From Streptomyces umbrinus (GTDB lineage Bacteria > Actinomycetota > Actinomycetes > Streptomycetales > Streptomycetaceae): DNA of 64,000 nucleotides. Within the stretch, counting starts at the first letter, position 1; each line of letters opens with the position of its first letter. The stretch is taken from assembly GCF_030817415.1 (NCBI RefSeq), contig NZ_JAUSZI010000002.1:4960001-5024000 (forward strand), written 5' to 3'. Below, one piece after another: positions 61,212-64,000 of this stretch. The position numbers and the translations under genes were made by a program. The notes under the pieces are model-generated. The model worked only from the letters and a program-made list of their open reading frames with translations, searched no databases and was not told where the DNA came from.

Positions 61212-61303
61212 GCGGGACACGGTAGGCGTCGACCCGGACGGTGCGGAACGGATTTATCTCCGCGGATCCGGCCCGACCACGCGCGCCACCCCACTCGGCC
61301 CGC

Positions 61304-61350
61304 CCACTTCGCTCAGCCCGTTCAGCACCCTCAGCCCGTTCAGTACCCTC
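61304..61350. repeat. 18-bp tandem repeat
   Basis: TCAGCCCGTTCAGCACCC is repeated once almost exactly (one base change), followed by a partial third copy TCAGCCCG, between the GNAT and HNH genes and ending at the HNH stop. Confidence 0.6.
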
Positions 61351-62080
61351 AGCCCGCGTGGAACCGCTTCGGCGCCTGTGTCGATGTCCCCCCGGAGGGG
61401 AGTTTCTGCCCCGGGCAGCCGGACAGCACCCGCTTCATGGCGTCCCTTTCGGCGGCGGTGACCCACAGCTCGTACTTCTTCTTCACGGCCACCTGCCGGG
61501 CCACATACGTGCAGCGGTACGCCTTGTGGGGCGGGAGCCAGGTCGCGGTGTCCCCGTCGCCCTTGCTGCGGTTGCGGCCGGCGTCGACGGCGAGGAGGTT
61601 CAGCGGGTCGTTGGCGAGCGCTATCCGCTTGCTCGCGTCCCACTTCTGGGCGCCCTTCTGCCAGGCGTCCGACAGCGCGACGAGATGGTCTATGTCGACC
61701 TCACTGCGGCCCCCTCGCACGAAGGTGACGTCCTTGTCGGTGTACGGGTCGGGGTCGAGTGTCCCGGAGCTCACCTGGCAGTCGCCGTCGCTGAACTTCA
61801 CCTCCTTCAGGTCCCGTTTGAGTACGTCGTCGCGGGTGTCGCAGCCGTTCGAGTCGGTGTCGGCCCAGGGGCTGCCGAACTTGTCCCGGTCGTATCCCGT
61901 CATGGGTGCCCGCCCCTTGACGGTCAGTCCGTCGACGGCGGTGAGGGCGGCTCCACCGGCGTCCGTGCCCGCGCCCGCCGCCGAGTCCTCGGGGCCGGCG
62001 GAACCCGGTGCCTCCACGGTGCAGCCGGTCGCGGCGAGCAGCAGTACCGCGGCTCCGGCGACCCTGGTCCAGAGCGTCAC
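61349..62080 (-). CDS. Exported HNH endonuclease-family lipoprotein (GmrSD/DUF1524-like)
   Basis: A 243-residue lipoprotein (lipobox Ala-Thr-Gly-Cys20). The HNH core is Val-Asp-Ile-Asp-His-Leu-Val-Ala-Leu-Ser-Asp-Ala-Trp followed by Asn-Asp-Pro-Leu-Asn-Leu-Leu-Ala-Val and Asn-Arg-Ser-Lys-Gly. Cys pairs at Asn-Gly-Cys-Asp-Thr-Arg and Asp-Cys-Gln suggest disulfides. Secreted relatives degrade extracellular nucleic acid. GTG 62080 gives the signal peptide. It stands alone. Confidence 0.87.
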   Translation of the reverse strand: MTLWTRVAGAAVLLLAATGCTVEAPGSAGPEDSAAGAGTDAGGAALTAVDGLTVKGRAPMTGYDRDKFGSPWADTDSNGCDTRDDVLKRDLKEVKFSDGDCQVSSGTLDPDPYTDKDVTFVRGGRSEVDIDHLVALSDAWQKGAQKWDASKRIALANDPLNLLAVDAGRNRSKGDGDTATWLPPHKAYRCTYVARQVAVKKKYELWVTAAERDAMKRVLSGCPGQKLPSGGTSTQAPKRFHAG

Positions 62081-62315
62081 GGCGCTCCCTCCCCTTGCTT
62101 GCCCCAGTCCGCCCTGAGCGGGCGGTTTCCCTGGGCCTCACCGTACTGGCGGAAAGGGTGGCGCAATAACAGGCAGGGAACGGACTTCGTCGGACTTCAA
62201 CGGGCAAGTGGTGCACGACTGGCGTGACACCGGTGGTGACCGGTAGTTGGGCGTCCCCCGCACTCGGCCGGAGCGCCAACCCCCACCACCGACGCCCGCA
62301 CACCTTCCCGTCCCC

Positions 62316-63218
62316 TCACACCTTCCCGATCCCCAACGTCGTCTCCGACGGGAGCAGCCCCGACCCGAGGACCGCGACCCAGAACTCCCCCAGCAGATCG
62401 GCGAGTCGACCGGTGTCGTCCGGACCCAGCGTCCGCCAGGGTGCGGCGGCCAGCTCGTCGGTGTGCCGCTCCACCTCCTGCCGGAGGGCACGGCCGGTGT
62501 CCGTCGCGGTGCCGTCGGCGGCCAACAGCCCCCGCGCGACGAGCCGTTCGCGCGCCGCAGACCACTCCCTCGCACTCCAACCCCGGCTCTCGAACCGCTC
62601 CACGGACGCGGCGCCTATCGCCGCGAACGACACGAGCGACTCGACGGGGTCGAGACCGGCGACGAGCAGCGCGGCCAGGTGTCCGTCACCGCGGTGCTCA
62701 CGCAGGATCGTCGCCGCGTGCCACAACTCCTGATGCGGGGCCTCCGGCCAGGGCAACTCGGCGTTGGCGGCGGCCAAGGGGCGACCGGCGGTGTTGACCG
62801 ACTCGGCCGCGCGGCGGGCGAGCGCGGCGGCTTCCGCAAGCTCGGGACTGTCGACGCGGTCGCCGAATATCGCTCGGTACGCCCGGTCGATGCCCCGCTC
62901 CCTCGCCTCCAGCACCTTCCGAGGATCAGCGGTCCGCCACGCCTGATCCATGTGCTCGGCGACCATGCGAGGGCTGAAGCCGTAGAAGGCGGAGGCGACG
63001 CGCCCGCTCCCGACGGCGCCCAACGGGGCGGCGCGCAACGGGAAGTAGCTCGGCCAGCGGTCCCCGACGTCGAAGCCGAGCGCGGCCGCCTCCTCGAAGA
63101 CCTCCGGCGCGTAGTAGAGCACGGCATGCAGAGGCTCGATCAGATGCCACATCTGCCGCACCCTGCCGAGCTCGACCCCACCGCCGCCCAGCACCGCCTC
63201 GCCCGCGTTCACAGCCAT
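62316..63218 (-). CDS. SCO6745/SalK-family protein
   Basis: A 300-residue soluble, mainly helical protein with the family's Met-Trp-His-Leu-Ile-Glu-Pro-Leu-His-Ala-Val-Leu-Tyr-Tyr, Gly-Phe-Asp-Val-Gly-Asp-Arg-Trp-Pro-Ser-Tyr-Phe, Arg-Ala-Ala-Pro-Leu-Gly and a C-terminal winged-helix-like half (Gly-Trp-Ser-Ala-Arg-Glu-Trp, Leu-Val-Ala-Arg-Gly-Leu-Leu). Its biochemical role is unknown. ATG 63218 follows GAAGGGGG. It is divergent from a TetR regulator, which very likely controls it. Confidence 0.85.
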   Translation of the reverse strand: MAVNAGEAVLGGGGVELGRVRQMWHLIEPLHAVLYYAPEVFEEAAALGFDVGDRWPSYFPLRAAPLGAVGSGRVASAFYGFSPRMVAEHMDQAWRTADPRKVLEARERGIDRAYRAIFGDRVDSPELAEAAALARRAAESVNTAGRPLAAANAELPWPEAPHQELWHAATILREHRGDGHLAALLVAGLDPVESLVSFAAIGAASVERFESRGWSAREWSAARERLVARGLLAADGTATDTGRALRQEVERHTDELAAAPWRTLGPDDTGRLADLLGEFWVAVLGSGLLPSETTLGIGKV

Positions 63219-63252
63219 GACGTACCCCCTTCGCCCGTTCCCGACCGTCCGG

Positions 63253-63311
63253 CAACTTGACACTGCCTAGATTGCCCGACCACACCAAACTTGTCAATGC
63301 CTAGATTGGGC
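63253..63311. promoter_or_regulatory. Direct-repeat operator between the SalK-like gene and tetR
   Basis: AACTTGACACTGCCTAGATTGCCCG and AACTTGTCAATGCCTAGATTGGGCG, about 25 bp each with four differences, lie in the 107-bp divergent region. Each contains a TTGNCA and a TAGATT. They may combine a promoter with TetR binding sites. (Written as overlapping sub-blocks AACTTGACACTGCC and TAGATTGCCCG.). Confidence 0.5.
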
Positions 63312-63325
63312 GTACGCTGCTGACC

Positions 63326-64000
63326 ATGACGAAGAGCACCCGCACGCCGTCCACCGGGCCCTCCGCGAGGCCCTCCGGACCGTCCGAGCCGTCCGAGCCG
63401 TCCGAGCCGTCCGAGCCGTCCGGACTATCGGAACCGTCCGAGCCGTCCGAACCCTCAGTCACCAAGTCCGGCGGACGCCGCGCGTACCACCACGGGGACC
63501 TGCGCCGCGCGATCGTGGTGGCCGCGCTCGACGTCATCTCCGCCGAGGGCCCCTCCGCGCTGAGCCTGCGGGACCTGGCCCGCCGCGCGGGTGTCTCGCA
63601 CGCGGCGCCGGCCCACCACTTCAAGGACCGCACGGGTCTGCTGACGGCGATCGCGGCGGAGGGCTACGGGCTGCTGGCCGCCACGCTCACGGAGGCCGCG
63701 GATCTGAAGGACGCGGGCGTGCGCTACGTCCGCTTCGCCCGCGAGCACCCGGCCCACTTCCAGGTGATGTTCACGCCGGAGCTGCTGCGCGGGAACGATC
63801 TGGAGCTGACGACGGCCCGTACGCTCGCGGGCGAGCGCCTGCGCGACGCCGTCTCGGCCGTCCCGTCCGAGGGCCGCGGCACCGACGCCCGCCTCGCCGG
63901 TGTGGCCGCCTGGTCCCTGGCCCACGGCTTCGCCACGCTGCTGCTCAGCCACAACCTGGACGGACCGGTGGGCGACCAGGACCCGGAAGACGTCTTCCGC
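63326..64000 (+). CDS. TetR-family transcriptional regulator (C-terminus beyond window)
   Basis: At least 225 residues, cut by the window end. A disordered leader (residues 1-50) with eight Ser-Glu-Pro or Pro-Ser-Glu-Pro repeats precedes a TetR helix-turn-helix (about 55-105: Tyr-His-His-Gly-Asp-Leu-Arg-Arg-Ala, Leu-Ser-Leu-Arg-Asp-Leu-Ala-Arg-Arg-Ala-Gly-Val-Ser, Ala-Ala-Pro-Ala-His-His-Phe). A helical ligand domain with Phe-Ala-Arg-Glu-His-Pro-Ala-His-Phe-Gln-Val-Met-Phe follows. It is divergent from the SalK-like gene with repeats between, the usual arrangement for a local repressor. Confidence 0.9.
   Translation, partial: MTKSTRTPSTGPSARPSGPSEPSEPSEPSEPSGLSEPSEPSEPSVTKSGGRRAYHHGDLRRAIVVAALDVISAEGPSALSLRDLARRAGVSHAAPAHHFKDRTGLLTAIAAEGYGLLAATLTEAADLKDAGVRYVRFAREHPAHFQVMFTPELLRGNDLELTTARTLAGERLRDAVSAVPSEGRGTDARLAGVAAWSLAHGFATLLLSHNLDGPVGDQDPEDVFR

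Overview
The window is high-GC actinobacterial chromosome and almost certainly Streptomyces. Coding is dense with a strong G/C third-position bias, GTG and TTG starts and 4-bp stop/start overlaps are common, and the window carries the leucyl tRNA with anticodon UAA (bldA), two Rpf-type cell-wall hydrolases behind a ydaO-type riboswitch, and the eno-divIC-DUF501-ppx block. From memory the gene order resembles the Streptomyces coelicolor chromosome around bldA and eno. That resemblance was not checked.

Layout. (1) 1-10.7 kb: the tail of a lectin-like protein, a DUF418 membrane protein, and a minus-strand histidine-utilisation operon (hutU, an M20 amidohydrolase, hutF, hutI) divergent from a PLP decarboxylase-like gene and an amino-acid permease. 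(2) 10.8-13.9 kb: a cluster of three roadblock/LC7-like proteins and a DUF4388-like protein without the GTPase or kinase of a conservon. (3) 14-20.2 kb: an RpiR/MurR regulator and a HAL/PAL-superfamily lyase, divergent from a four-gene betaine/choline-type (OpuC-like) ABC importer. The lyase reads Gly-Thr-Gly-Asp where the MIO-forming Ala-Ser-Gly should be. (4) 20.8-26.4 kb: two IS701-family elements inserted back to back, sharing the target duplication TTAG. The first carries a PemK/MazF-like toxin gene and its transposase is split by a complete group II intron. The second has 111-bp inverted repeats and a frameshifted transposase.

(5) 26.4-35.4 kb: cystathionine beta-synthase, an SGNH hydrolase, a thiolase, small hypotheticals, a Bax-inhibitor-1 homologue, 4-hydroxybenzoate 3-monooxygenase and bldA. 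(6) 35.8-49.2 kb: a MacB/FtsX-type ABC exporter, cyclopropane-fatty-acid synthase, a type II NADH dehydrogenase frameshifted near its 3' end with a Rex-like operator upstream, ppx/gppA, DUF501, divIC/ftsB, enolase, and two Rpf proteins. (7) 49.4-64 kb: a cytochrome P450 divergent from a globin-ferredoxin reductase fusion containing two TTA codons, mazG, a SurA-like lipoprotein, a soluble Ser/Thr kinase, an N6-adenine methylase-like protein with a changed catalytic motif, secreted proteins, a GNAT enzyme, an exported HNH nuclease, a SalK/SCO6745-like protein and a TetR regulator cut by the window end.

How the parts fit. The hut genes convert urocanate to formylglutamate, but no MIO-containing histidine ammonia-lyase is present. 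The MIO-less lyase, its RpiR regulator and the divergent quaternary-amine-type importer look like one uptake-and-catabolism module. The most interesting hypothesis is a system that imports a trimethylammonium compound such as hercynine or ergothioneine and eliminates trimethylamine to give a urocanate-type product. Several intergenic regions carry members of two recurring, strongly palindromic repeat families.
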